From a virus: a DNA stretch of 23,446 nt. Every line of letters begins with the position of its first letter. The first letter of the stretch is position 1. The stretch lies in IMG/VR virus record IMGVR_UViG_3300020220_000348, positions 1 to 23,446 of that record. One strand, written 5' to 3'. The notes under the pieces are model-generated. The model saw only the letters and a list, made by a program, of their open reading frames with translations. It searched no databases and was not told the origin of the DNA. A program made the position numbers and the translations under genes. Positions 5,758 through 15,107 of the stretch are shown here, piece by piece.

Positions 5758-6171
5758 ATGGAAATTATTTATTTCGCGTTAGGGTTGGTTATAGCTTTGG
5801 TGGTTGCTGAGGTTTTGGCCTGGTTTAGCGTAATTAAAGTGTTTAATCGTTATTCTAAAAATATAACCGATATTCAGATAAAAAATGAAGAACTTATTCG
5901 CTCTTCAAAAGAAGAATTACAACTCCTAAATCTTAGGGTTGATAATTTAGAAAATCAAATCTATAGAGATATAGATGAGGTTCACACTAGAATAGGTTCA
6001 GAAGCCGAAAGGATTGAGAGAGGAATTGATTTTCGTATAGATAAAACCTCTAAAGATATAGATGAGGTTCACACTAGGATAAGTTCGGAAATTGAAAGGA
6101 TTGAGAGAGGAATTGATTCTCGTATGGATAAATTTGATTTAAAATTAAAAAAAGATTTACTTAAAGGATAA
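5758..6171 (+). CDS. membrane-anchored coiled-coil protein with internal repeat
   Basis: 137 residues: a transmembrane helix at 4-25, then a continuous coiled coil. Residues 71-96 (DIDEVHTRIG... to RIDK) are repeated at 100-125 with few changes, a 29-residue period. It is preceded by an AAAGGA ribosome site. The likely topology is a single membrane anchor with a helical tail. It has no recognised family; the repeated unit suggests a length-variable or oligomerising rod. Confidence 0.78.
   Translation: MEIIYFALGLVIALVVAEVLAWFSVIKVFNRYSKNITDIQIKNEELIRSSKEELQLLNLRVDNLENQIYRDIDEVHTRIGSEAERIERGIDFRIDKTSKDIDEVHTRISSEIERIERGIDSRMDKFDLKLKKDLLKG
5968..6132 (+). repeat. tandem 87-bp-period internal duplication
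   Basis: Two in-frame units of 78 bp (5968-6045 and 6055-6132) separated by 9 bp are highly similar at the DNA level, for example GATGAGGTTCACACTAG and GGATTGAGAGAGGAATTGAT in both. The near-identity of synonymous positions points to a recent duplication. Confidence 0.85.
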
Positions 6172-6213
6172 AATTAACTAACAACAACTACACCGCACAA
6201 TAGATATTTTTAT

Positions 6214-6780
6214 ATGGCAAATACAGTATTTAATTACATCACTATCAACAACGCTGATGGGAATGTAGTAGAAAAAATTAAAGAAATTTTCAAATCCACT
6301 AATGAAGACCCATTTGAAACAACATTCACAGTTGAATTGGTAAATGCTCTTTTTGATAATATATGGCCTAATGGTAATGATGATTATGATAGAAGTTGGG
6401 TAGAAAACAAATGTGGAGCAAAGTGGTTTAATGGGTATGTGAGTGATTATGGTGATGATGGAACTATTACGATAAATATAGATTCCGCATGGGACCCCAT
6501 TTTTGGTTGGGTTGAAAAATTAGCAGAGGTATTATCTAATATCAAATCCGATGTTTGGATTCAAAACAAATTTGAAGATGAAGGTTACAACTTTGCCGGA
6601 GTTCATTTAATAGCAAAAGATTATTCTTCAGATGAATATATTGAAATGGAAGATTGGGATGTAGATAAATTTTTTGAGGGTGGTGAAGAATATAATTTAT
6701 ATTGTGATAAACTGTCAAATATGATGGATGAAGAAGTTGATGCATATTTTGAATATTTAAAAAGTATAGAAAATGAGTAA
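6214..6780 (+). CDS. DUF1281/Api92-like (ferredoxin-fold) phage protein
   Basis: 188 residues. The pattern MANTVFNYITI at the start, ENKCGAKWFNGYV in the middle, IDSAWDPIFGWVEKLAE, and FEDEGYNFAGV match the layout of Api92-like/DUF1281 proteins (MANWCxNxL; W-G-T-K-W; F-x-T-A-W-S-P-P; E-x-G-x-x-F-A-G). These are widespread in phages and plasmids and have unknown function. The C-terminal part is very acidic. It overlaps the next gene by 8 nt. Confidence 0.75.
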   Translation: MANTVFNYITINNADGNVVEKIKEIFKSTNEDPFETTFTVELVNALFDNIWPNGNDDYDRSWVENKCGAKWFNGYVSDYGDDGTITINIDSAWDPIFGWVEKLAEVLSNIKSDVWIQNKFEDEGYNFAGVHLIAKDYSSDEYIEMEDWDVDKFFEGGEEYNLYCDKLSNMMDEEVDAYFEYLKSIENE

Positions 6781-7123
6781 GACAATTTTTTGTGATATTG
6801 ATGGAACGCTTGTATATCAGGTTCCATTTGAAGAAATCAACCTGACAACAAGTATGGCTTTGCCGGGAGTTGTAAAAAAAATGAATGAGTGGTATAATTC
6901 CGGTTATTATATTGTATTGACAACCGCTAGACCCGAAGAATACGAACTTATTACTAAACAAGAAATGATGAATTTGGATATTCCATACCACCAATTGGTA
7001 ATGGGTATTGGTAGGAGTGAGAGGGTATTAATTAATAATAAAAGTGTAAAAAACCCAACCGAAAAAAGGGCAACTGCTATTGAGGTTGAAAAAAATGGTG
7101 GGTTTAATGATATTGATATTTAA
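6773..7123 (+). CDS. small HAD-like phosphatase
   Basis: 116 residues. Motif I FCDIDGTL (6-13) has D8 and D10. Motif II lies in LTTARPE (49-55). The region MGIGRSERVLINN (77-89) resembles the segment before motif IV, but a full DD motif IV is missing, replaced by INNK, as in small capless HAD proteins. The second phage HAD protein in the window, it is unrelated in detail to the one at 2914. The substrate is unknown. It overlaps the upstream gene by 8 nt. Confidence 0.8.
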   Translation: MSKTIFCDIDGTLVYQVPFEEINLTTSMALPGVVKKMNEWYNSGYYIVLTTARPEEYELITKQEMMNLDIPYHQLVMGIGRSERVLINNKSVKNPTEKRATAIEVEKNGGFNDIDI

Positions 7124-7128
7124 TTTAT

Positions 7129-7566
7129 ATGGAACTACCCAATGTAAAAAATGTAAATAAGGGAAAAAAGCGTTTAAAGAAACACCATTTCAAACCAAAG
7201 GATATGGTGGCATATAAATGGTATGCTGAAAAAGAGGTTGGGTATATTATGGAGTGTTATCACTCATCCGATGGGTGGGCCTGTTATAAAATCAAATCAG
7301 CGAGCAAACCTGGATGTATTTATTCCGATATGCAGTTGGATGACCCAGAAGACCCATATTGTTACATATCATCCGTTTTGACGAAATCAATGACGGGTGG
7401 TGAAAAGGAGTTAGTAAAAAAAAGAATTGAATGGAGTGAATCCAAAAATTTACCTAATAATAAACCGATTGTTGAGAAAAAAGCAGAAAAGGTTGTTGTT
7501 GATAAGAATGAACTAAAAAGGGCTATTGAAAAACAAAAAGATTTTATTAACGGAAAATTTTGGTAA
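7129..7566 (+). CDS. unknown protein upstream of groES
   Basis: 145 residues with a basic N-terminus (KKRLKKHHFKPKD), a central beta-like domain (GYIMECYHSSDGWACYKIK) and a charged helical C-terminal part. No family is recognised. The start of promoter P4 overlaps its last codons, so the chaperone genes can be transcribed independently of it. Confidence 0.7.
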   Translation: MELPNVKNVNKGKKRLKKHHFKPKDMVAYKWYAEKEVGYIMECYHSSDGWACYKIKSASKPGCIYSDMQLDDPEDPYCYISSVLTKSMTGGEKELVKKRIEWSESKNLPNNKPIVEKKAEKVVVDKNELKRAIEKQKDFINGKFW

Positions 7567-7590
7567 TTTAAAAATTATTTTGTATATTTA
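7560..7590 (+). promoter_or_regulatory. promoter P4 of the chaperone cluster
   Basis: TTG 7560-7562, 20-nt spacer, TATATTTA 7583-7590. Unlike P1-P3 it is followed by a real leader carrying an AAAAGGAG ribosome site (7601-7608) before groES, consistent with high expression of the chaperones. Confidence 0.78.
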
Positions 7591-7613
7591 TCAAAAAAAC
7601 AAAAGGAGTTATG

Positions 7614-7904
7614 ATGAACTATAAACCAATGAATGATTATGTGCTTGTCTTAGTAAACAAACACGATGAAAAAACGCAGGGTGGATTGTATAAACCTGAA
7701 ACTGCAAGAGAAACAATGAGTGGAAAGGTTGTTGCAGTTGGCGATGGATTATTTACTCAACAGGGGGTAAAGATACGTATGAAACTAAAAGTAGATGATG
7801 AAGTTCTTTTAGATGGAACAGGCACTCAAATCAAAATTGATGGAGTAAAATACAATCTATATCGTGAAAGTGAAATTTTGATGGTAAAACTATCAGATAA
7901 TTAA
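7614..7904 (+). CDS. groES: GroES co-chaperonin
   Basis: 96 residues from the second of two adjacent ATGs. The Shine-Dalgarno AAAAGGAG ends 5 nt before 7614 and only 2 nt before 7611. The GroES fold is clear: an N-terminal P-x-x-D-x-V-L-V strand, the mobile loop KTQGGLYKPETARE that docks on GroEL, GKVVAVGDG, LKVDDEVLL and a C-terminal DGVKYNLYRESEIL. The size equals that of bacterial GroES. It caps the GroEL ring encoded 650 nt downstream; an HNH gene separates them. Confidence 0.95.
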   Translation: MNYKPMNDYVLVLVNKHDEKTQGGLYKPETARETMSGKVVAVGDGLFTQQGVKIRMKLKVDDEVLLDGTGTQIKIDGVKYNLYRESEILMVKLSDN

Positions 7905-7918
7905 TATTATTGTTTCAT

Positions 7919-10160
<2,242 letters not shown>

Positions 10161-10182
10161 TTTAAAGTGTAAATATATCCAA

Positions 10183-10761
10183 ATGGAGTTAGAGGATATG
10201 CAATCAGATTTTGATTCTTATCTAAACAATTTTAACTCTTTTTTTGGGCAGTTTATGCGCGAAGATAAAAAAAATGAATCTGGGGGAGATTCAAAAGATG
10301 GTGTTACGGAGTGTTGGGTGAATGAGGAAACGGGGGAAGTTAGACCTGATGAACCCAACACATCCGAACCATCAAAACCAAAACCCCAAATTGAAAAAAA
10401 GGTTGATAGTAAGTATAAAAAGTTATTCAAAACTATATCTATAAAAGCCCATCCTGATAGAGGTGGAAGTGGTGATGATTTTTTACGATTGAAAAAGGCA
10501 TACGATGGTGATAATCTTATAGAAATGGTTGAATTGGCTGTTAAATATGATATAGAGTATGAATTGGATTCCGATGATGAAATACTTATTGAAAAAAACA
10601 TCAAAGGGTATGAGAGTGAAATTGATAATATAAAAAAATCTTTGGCATGGATATGGTGTACATCAACAAATCCACAAGATAAAATTAACATAATCAAAAG
10701 TGTTGAAAGACAAATAGGAAAAGAAATACCATTAGAAAAAATTAATTTGGAGAGTATATGA
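10183..10761 (+). CDS. J-domain (DnaJ-like) protein
   Basis: 192 residues from ATG 10183, which lies 22 nt after the groEL stop. An upstream in-frame ATG (10117) or TTG (10111) would overlap groEL by 44-50 nt. A J-domain-like segment follows a charged linker: KLFKTISIKAHPDRGGSGDDFLRLKKAYD, with the diagnostic HPD at 90-92. The domain sits in the middle of the protein, with a helical N-terminus and a helical C-terminal domain (about 120-192). J-domains stimulate Hsp70 (DnaK) ATPase. Placed after groES-groEL, it suggests a phage-run chaperone set that also recruits host DnaK. There are no Gly/Phe or zinc-finger regions as in full DnaJ. Confidence 0.85.
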   Translation: MELEDMQSDFDSYLNNFNSFFGQFMREDKKNESGGDSKDGVTECWVNEETGEVRPDEPNTSEPSKPKPQIEKKVDSKYKKLFKTISIKAHPDRGGSGDDFLRLKKAYDGDNLIEMVELAVKYDIEYELDSDDEILIEKNIKGYESEIDNIKKSLAWIWCTSTNPQDKINIIKSVERQIGKEIPLEKINLESI

Positions 10762-10949
10762 GTTTTGTGATTGTAAAATACATTAAGAAGAATGTTCCGG
10801 TAATTTTATTGGATGGGCATGGTGAAGTTTGGGAGTTTGAAAATGAAGAGTCGGCAGAGTATTACGCAGCTGTATTTGAAACTAATTCCGATTCGGGTTA
10901 CAAATATGAAGTAAAAGCAGTTGGAAAAATTCACGAAGAACAAAATTAA
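10758..10949 (+). CDS. small unknown protein
   Basis: 63 residues, beta-like N-terminus (MSFVIVKYI, PVILLDGHGEVWEF) and acidic C-terminal helix. Its ATG overlaps the stop of the J-domain gene (ATGA), indicating translational coupling. No family recognised. Confidence 0.7.
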   Translation: MSFVIVKYIKKNVPVILLDGHGEVWEFENEESAEYYAAVFETNSDSGYKYEVKAVGKIHEEQN

Positions 10950-10962
10950 ACTATTTATTCAT

Positions 10963-11598
10963 ATGGACAAAATAATATCAACTATTAAAATTAAGGGTAA
11001 TGATGATTTACAAGCTACATTATCATCTCTTTTTTCAAATCCTAAATCAAACGATTCCGATTGGTTGTTAAGCCAATTTTACGAATCAATTTCAGATGTA
11101 GACACTAATTGTGTTGGCAGTTGTTCTGCTGAATTGAATAGTGTATTCATTGGTGATGAATCAATGTTGGTTCTATCATCCAACAGCGAATTTCCCCATA
11201 ATTTAGTAGATAGGATGTGTGAAATATTCAAAGAAATTGATGAGGATTTTGAAATAAGAGGAACATACGAACATATGGAATATATTTGCGCGGGTGCTTA
11301 CTACGCAACATCTATTGGTTCAGTTTCTACTGAAAAGCAATTGAGTTCTTTGATGAGTAAAGAAGATTATGAGTCTGTTGATACGATTGAATCAAAAATC
11401 TTCTCCATTAAAGATACATTGCTAGAAGTATGTATTGAAGAATTGGATTCTCAATCCATTATGAGATATGATGGTGATTACAATTGGGATGATAATTGGA
11501 ACGATGAGGTTTATGAAATAAATTCAGATGATGATGATATACCTGATTGGTTGATTGATGAGGATGACGATGAAAATAGAAAACATTATGAGGATTAA
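10963..11598 (+). CDS. acidic unknown protein
   Basis: 211 residues from ATG 10963; an in-frame TTG at 10921 would overlap the previous gene and is not favoured. The body is alpha/beta (MDKIISTIKIKGNDDLQATLSSLF, NSVFIGDESMLVLSSNSEF, FEIRGTYEHMEYICAGAYYAT). The C-terminus is strongly acidic (Asp/Glu/Trp-rich, about 165-211, with runs DDDD and DEDDDE). I recognise no family. Acidic tails can mimic DNA or bind basic proteins; that is speculation. Confidence 0.72.
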   Translation: MDKIISTIKIKGNDDLQATLSSLFSNPKSNDSDWLLSQFYESISDVDTNCVGSCSAELNSVFIGDESMLVLSSNSEFPHNLVDRMCEIFKEIDEDFEIRGTYEHMEYICAGAYYATSIGSVSTEKQLSSLMSKEDYESVDTIESKIFSIKDTLLEVCIEELDSQSIMRYDGDYNWDDNWNDEVYEINSDDDDIPDWLIDEDDDENRKHYED

Positions 11599-11602
11599 TA
11601 CT

Positions 11603-12193
11603 ATGAAAAAACTAATATTATTATTATTACTACCATTATACTCTTTTGGACAAGGGAGAGATAGTGTGTATATCAAAAACCAAATCTTTGAAATGGTTTA
11701 TTCGGAAGTTTTGGAGCAACCAAAATGGATTAAGTACAGGGTTCAATGTGCTGAAAATTCAGTATCTCGCAAAGGATTGGATTTCTATAAAGAAAAATCA
11801 TACCATACATCCGATAATGGGGATTATGTGGCGAATGAATGGGATAAAGGGCATATGGCTCCGGCGGCAGCGTTTGGGTGTGATATAAACTTACTCAAAC
11901 AAACATTCACTTACTTAAATTCGGCTCTTCAACATCAATCCTTAAATAGAGGTCCGTGGAAAGAGTTGGAAGAATCTGAAAGGGTGATGAGGCAGAAGGC
12001 AGATGATATTAATATCTATATCAGAGTAGATTTTGAACCACCACTTAAAAAAGTATCAGGTGGTGCTACTATTCCATCTGGATTTTATAAGAAGATTCAT
12101 TCAACAAAGTTGGGTGTATGCGATTGTTATTATTTCAACAATACCGCACCGGCAACATCAGATGTAAGTAAATTTAAAGTTAAGTGTGAATAA
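11603..12193 (+). CDS. secreted DNA/RNA non-specific endonuclease (beta-beta-alpha-Me)
   Basis: 196 residues. MKKLILLLLLPLYSFGQ is a Sec signal peptide with likely cleavage after SFG or at SFGQ. The nuclease core has DKGHM (81-85, general base H84), N106 in YLNSALQ, then HQSLNRGPWKELEE (111-124), which matches the family pattern N-x-x-x-Q...L-N-x-G-x-W-x-x-L-E with metal ligand and support residues. The start is MKK at 11603 because the upstream extension lacks a coherent signal. It would act in the periplasm or outside the cell on DNA and RNA, possibly for nucleotide scavenging or to destroy superinfecting DNA. Confidence 0.9.
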   Translation: MKKLILLLLLPLYSFGQGRDSVYIKNQIFEMVYSEVLEQPKWIKYRVQCAENSVSRKGLDFYKEKSYHTSDNGDYVANEWDKGHMAPAAAFGCDINLLKQTFTYLNSALQHQSLNRGPWKELEESERVMRQKADDINIYIRVDFEPPLKKVSGGATIPSGFYKKIHSTKLGVCDCYYFNNTAPATSDVSKFKVKCE

Positions 12194-12326
12194 TTACTTT
12201 ATACAATCATTGTTTTGGAATACTAAAATAGATGCAATCGTTGGTGTAACGATGAAAGTGGCTTTTACAATGAAACAAATGGGTGCTCCATTTATATATA
12301 AGCAATTTGGTATATTTGAAGAATAA
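12186..12326 (+). CDS. possible 46-residue protein, GTG start
   Basis: An open frame from GTG 12186 (overlapping the nuclease stop by 8 nt) to TAA 12324. It reads as an ordinary hydrophobic/amphipathic peptide (FIQSLFWNTKIDAIVG, then MGAPFIYKQFGIFEE). An internal ATG at 12252 would give 24 residues. It fills the 136-nt gap before the NUDIX gene. There is no recognised family; the only support is the fit to the gap and residue composition. Confidence 0.35.
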   Translation: MNNYFIQSLFWNTKIDAIVGVTMKVAFTMKQMGAPFIYKQFGIFEE

Positions 12327-12329
12327 GGA

Positions 12330-12737
12330 ATGGTTAAAGTAGTTTGCGGATTACTTAGAAACGAAGATAAGGTTTTAATAGGAAAAAGATTAGATACCAA
12401 CCCAAATTGGGGTGGATATTGGGAGTTTCCTGGTGGTAAGGTAGAGGATGATGGTGAAACGGAGTATGAAGCCTTAATTAGAGAGTTCAGAGAGGAATTT
12501 GGGATAGAAATACAACCATTCCACCAATTTAAATCTGCTGTGGGGGATGGTATAGAGTTAATACCCTTTATATGTGATTTTGTATCAGGAAAAGCCTCTC
12601 TTGGAGCGCATACGGAGATTAAATTCGTAGAGATACCCAACCTAAAGCAGTACACCTTTACACCTCTTACAAAGGATATTTTAACCTCTGTGGTGGGTTC
12701 TTATGGGGGGTTCTTTAGGAAAAAGAGGGTTAAATAA
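12330..12737 (+). CDS. NUDIX hydrolase, MutT-like
   Basis: 135 residues. It has the MutT layout: VVCGLLRNEDKVLIGKR, then GGYWEFPGGKVE, then the Nudix helix ending REFREEFGI (51-59; RE 51-52, EE 55-56, G58). The loop between the Nudix Gly and the first Glu has six residues (KVEDDG) instead of the canonical five. The C-terminal LKQYTFTPLTKDIL resembles the MutT end. Likely substrates are oxidised or surplus (d)NTPs. A TATATTTG box lies at 12311-12318, 12 nt upstream of the ATG, but without a TTG at N20. Confidence 0.9.
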   Translation: MVKVVCGLLRNEDKVLIGKRLDTNPNWGGYWEFPGGKVEDDGETEYEALIREFREEFGIEIQPFHQFKSAVGDGIELIPFICDFVSGKASLGAHTEIKFVEIPNLKQYTFTPLTKDILTSVVGSYGGFFRKKRVK

Positions 12738-12742
12738 GAACT

Positions 12743-12758
12743 GTCCAATAAATTGGAC
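12743..12758. terminator. perfect 6-bp inverted repeat (copy 2)
   Basis: The same GTCCAATAAATTGGAC as at 4257, again a few nt (5) after a stop codon, and again followed by ACTTTT, GGTAAAAATGTGGATAA and a TTG-N20-TATATTTA promoter. It could end NUDIX transcription or act as an operator for the downstream promoter. Confidence 0.55.
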
Positions 12759-12783
12759 ACTTTTGGGTAAAAATGTGGATAAA

Positions 12784-12840
12784 TTTAACCTAAATTTAAT
12801 ATAAAAGGCTTGGAAATATGGGTTTTCTGTAGTATATTTA
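12784..12840 (+). promoter_or_regulatory. promoter P5 with upstream element
   Basis: TTTAACCTAAATTTAATAT (12784-12802), TTG 12810-12812, 20-nt spacer, TATATTTA 12833-12840. The upstream element and its 8-nt distance to TTG are identical to P3. The ATG follows the box by 9 nt. Confidence 0.77.
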
Positions 12841-12849
12841 CTATGTAAG

Positions 12850-13011
12850 ATGATTGATATGGAAACGAACCTAATGAGTTTTGAGAAGCCCCTTCGGGTA
12901 TTTGTTCAATTGGTGGTAATTGGTGTGCTGGGTTATTTGACTGTGTTGTCTTATCAGTTGATATCGGTTTTTTATCTAATTACCCAATTAATCGATTATA
13001 TTATTAAATAA
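12850..13011 (+). CDS. small membrane protein, 53 residues
   Basis: MIDMETNLMS leads into a hydrophobic stretch (about 17-50: RVFVQLVVIGVLGYL, then LSYQLISVFYLITQLI), enough for one long or two short transmembrane helices. It starts with the same MID codons as the genes behind P2 and P3. It is directly behind P5, with almost no leader. No family is recognised; early small membrane proteins of phages often modify the host envelope, but that is inference. Confidence 0.72.
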   Translation: MIDMETNLMSFEKPLRVFVQLVVIGVLGYLTVLSYQLISVFYLITQLIDYIIK

Positions 13012-13018
13012 TTTTAAA

Positions 13019-13246
13019 ATGGTAGAACTATTGAATGACTTTGGTTTTTCAACCAAAGAAGAGTATTATGAGTATATTTTGGAGAGTATCCATAATGGAC
13101 AGCATAAGCAGGCCAAAAACCTTTTCAACCAATTACCCAATGATGGTATGACGGGGGAGAGGGCTCAATTTTTTTGGTGGATTGAGGATAAATTTGAGTC
13201 CGGACTTGAAAAAGTTACTCATTTGAAGGAGTACTTTAATGGTTAA
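13019..13246 (+). CDS. small helical unknown protein
   Basis: 75 residues starting 7 nt after the previous stop. Helical, with aromatic clusters (EEYYEYILESIHNGQ; AQFFWWIEDKFE). The pattern of short amphipathic helices recalls a TPR-like repeat (KQAKNLFNQLP) but is too short to call. Co-transcribed with the membrane protein from P5. Confidence 0.7.
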   Translation: MVELLNDFGFSTKEEYYEYILESIHNGQHKQAKNLFNQLPNDGMTGERAQFFWWIEDKFESGLEKVTHLKEYFNG

Positions 13247-13262
13247 TTTTTCAGTCAAAAAA

Positions 13263-13319
13263 CTTAACGATAATTTAATATACAAAATTTGGAAATGTAA
13301 TACTTCTGTATTATATTTA
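13263..13319 (+). promoter_or_regulatory. promoter P6 with variant upstream element
   Basis: CTTAACGATAATTTAATAT (13263-13281), TTG 13289-13291, 20-nt spacer, TATATTTA 13312-13319. The upstream element differs from P3/P5 at three positions but keeps the 8-nt distance to TTG. The gene start at 13341 leaves about a 20-nt gap. Confidence 0.74.
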
Positions 13320-13340
13320 CACTATATTTATTGCTGATAT

Positions 13341-13751
13341 ATGAAAAAACTAAAATACAAAAAACGGACATCTATATCTAATTGGACTGGGGCTCAAAAA
13401 AGAGTTTTATCCGAGCGTATTTTTCGGTGGTGTAAAAACAATATGGGTATTAATGGTAGGTATAAAACGCCAATATCCCTATCTGTTATTCGAAATCAAT
13501 ATGAACCCCAAACTTATGGAGCATTTGACCCCGATGAAAATCAGGTTATCATTTATCACAATAGGATTCGTAGTTTAGAACGCTTGATAACCACTATCAT
13601 ACACGAATATCAACACTCTCTTCAGCCTGTGAAAACCTACTATGGTATATATTCGGTTGTATATGGGTATTGGAAAAATCCGTTGGAGAAAGATGCTAGG
13701 CGGGCAGAAAAGAAATATTATAAAAAAGTTTTTGATTACCTAAATAAATAA
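13341..13751 (+). CDS. zincin-type metalloprotease-like protein
   Basis: 136 residues. HEYQH (88-92) matches the HExxH zinc site within LITTIIHEYQHSLQP; a downstream NPLEKDARRAEK (113-124) offers E116 as a third ligand, as in many gluzincin or SprT-like proteins. The upstream region (GAFDPDENQVIIYHNRI) supplies the strand before the active helix. It has no signal peptide, so it would act in the cytoplasm. The target is unknown. It could cooperate with the ClpS-like adaptor in host protein turnover, but this is inference. Confidence 0.83.
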   Translation: MKKLKYKKRTSISNWTGAQKRVLSERIFRWCKNNMGINGRYKTPISLSVIRNQYEPQTYGAFDPDENQVIIYHNRIRSLERLITTIIHEYQHSLQPVKTYYGIYSVVYGYWKNPLEKDARRAEKKYYKKVFDYLNK

Positions 13752-13764
13752 TAAAAAATACTAT

Positions 13765-13893
13765 ATGAATAAATTAAACACATTTTTCTATCTAATTATA
13801 GAATTATTTTTTGCTGCATCCTCCGTATTTATGGCAGGTTTGTTCGGTTATCTGATTTATATCATAATGAAACCACTACTATCATTGATGTAA
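13765..13893 (+). CDS. 42-residue membrane protein
   Basis: MNKLNTFFYL then a hydrophobic run (7-35: LIIELFFAASSVFMAG, then LFGYLIYIIM). One transmembrane helix, or a tight pair. It sits in the 144-nt gap between the zincin gene and the gene at 13896, 13 nt after one stop and 2 nt before the next ATG, so it fits the operon exactly. No family recognised. Confidence 0.6.
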   Translation: MNKLNTFFYLIIELFFAASSVFMAGLFGYLIYIIMKPLLSLM

Positions 13894-13895
13894 AA

Positions 13896-14576
13896 ATGAC
13901 GCAAATCAATCCCGAATATTACGATTCAGACCCGTTTAATATGAAAAAAAGTAAATTTAGGCCTTTTAAGGACACTCGCTCATTTAGTGTAAAAGCTAAA
14001 GACTTTGGACAATCTCTTCTGTTTTGGAAAGGTAGAAAGAAAGGTACGATTTATACTCGTGATTTGGAGTGGGATGATATTCGTTATATTTTCTTTCCAA
14101 GAAGATTTTCTGAAAAGTATGGTTATTTAGGTTCTGTGCCTGATTACAACAACTATGATAAAGTTATGGTCCCATTGGTTTTGGCTATGGACTATGAAGC
14201 AAAACCTTGGTGGTGTCCTCGTTGGTTTCTTAGATTCCTCCAAGTATTTGGTAATGATAGTTCTATTGTAAGGGTTCGTAACCGAAAGTTACATAATTTA
14301 CATAATAGATTAACTAAAGGAATTACATTCTACGATTATAAGACAAAATGGGAGTGGTATGATTTAAGAATTTCAGTTGTGGGGCCAGAATACATTCAAG
14401 ATTTGGCGGATGCTATTGAAGATCATTATTACAAAATTGGTGTAAGAGACCATACTATTAAACAAATTAAGACATTTGAGCCTGATTTTGATAAAACCTA
14501 TATGACTACAAAGGATCTTGATGATTATTTAGAAACCTTATACGCTAAAGAAGAAAATAATGAACAAAGAGACTAA
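13896..14576 (+). CDS. unknown protein, Trp/Arg/Tyr-rich
   Basis: 226 residues with many aromatic and basic residues (AKPWWCPRWFLRFLQVFG at 102-119; YIFFPRRFSEKYGY). No membrane segment is certain; the WWCPRWFLRFL stretch could be amphipathic. The C-terminus is acidic. It overlaps the next gene by 17 nt. The gene at 15477 has a similar look (aromatic/basic first half, acidic end), but I cannot call homology by eye. Confidence 0.72.
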   Translation: MTQINPEYYDSDPFNMKKSKFRPFKDTRSFSVKAKDFGQSLLFWKGRKKGTIYTRDLEWDDIRYIFFPRRFSEKYGYLGSVPDYNNYDKVMVPLVLAMDYEAKPWWCPRWFLRFLQVFGNDSSIVRVRNRKLHNLHNRLTKGITFYDYKTKWEWYDLRISVVGPEYIQDLADAIEDHYYKIGVRDHTIKQIKTFEPDFDKTYMTTKDLDDYLETLYAKEENNEQRD

Positions 14577-14805
14577 AACAATAGCACAACAAATCAACTG
14601 GGATTTTAAGGCCAACGGTGGCTTGGAAATCAGAGATAAGAAAAATAATATAATCTATTGGGAAACCTCAAAGGGATATTGGTGGAATTCTCAAGATAGA
14701 ATAATCTATGGATTGGATGATTCTGTTAAAGAAAAACAACCCAATTCTTACGATAACAAAGTAGTAGAAATTGATGGTGTAAAATATAAACTAACCAAAA
14801 TATGA
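14560..14805 (+). CDS. small unknown protein
   Basis: 81 residues, beta-rich, with NWDFKANGGLEIRDKKNNIIYWET and a C-terminal VVEIDGVKYKLTKI. Overlaps its upstream neighbour by 17 nt and its downstream neighbour by 4 nt. No family recognised. Confidence 0.7.
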   Translation: MNKETKTIAQQINWDFKANGGLEIRDKKNNIIYWETSKGYWWNSQDRIIYGLDDSVKEKQPNSYDNKVVEIDGVKYKLTKI

Positions 14806-15107
14806 ACAAAGTAATTAGAGATGGTAAAGTAGCAGTTCTTATTTCATATGGATGGGGAGCTGGATTTTATACTTGGGGTGCTCCTCTTGAAGCAATATTT
14901 GACCCAAATTTAGTAGTGTTGATTGAATTAGAAAATTTTGATGGTGCAGAAGAGTATGTTAAAAATACTTATCCAGGTATCAATACCGGAGGAGTTGAAG
15001 ATTTATATATAGAGTGGGTAGATGAAGGTGAAGAATTTACTATCAATGAGTATGATGGAAGTGAAAGTATTCAATTTAAAAACAAAATACAATGGATTAC
15101 AGCATAA
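14802..15107 (+). CDS. conserved phage-type unknown protein
   Basis: 101 residues. Layout: DGKVAVLISYGWGAGFYTWG, then IFDPNLVVLIE, then GVEDLYIEWVDEGEEFTINEYDGSE. I recall phage and bacterial hypothetical proteins with this order (K-V-A-V-L-I-S...G-x-G-A-G-W-x-T-W, D-L-x-I-x-W, EYDG). Function unknown. It overlaps both neighbours (4 and 16 nt). Confidence 0.78.
   Translation: MNKVIRDGKVAVLISYGWGAGFYTWGAPLEAIFDPNLVVLIELENFDGAEEYVKNTYPGINTGGVEDLYIEWVDEGEEFTINEYDGSESIQFKNKIQWITA

Noticed and set aside
6542-6994. 150-residue minus-strand ORF
   Set aside because: It is antisense to two well-supported genes (DUF1281-like and HAD), has low-complexity His/Ile/Tyr composition, and no motif.
10218-10697. 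159-residue minus-strand ORF opposite the J-domain gene
   Set aside because: Ser/Phe/Leu-rich shadow of an Asp/Lys-rich + strand gene that carries the HPD motif.
12194-12655. 153-residue minus-strand ORF opposite the NUDIX gene
   Set aside because: The + strand carries a clear Nudix box and coupled neighbours; the minus frame has no motif or promoter.
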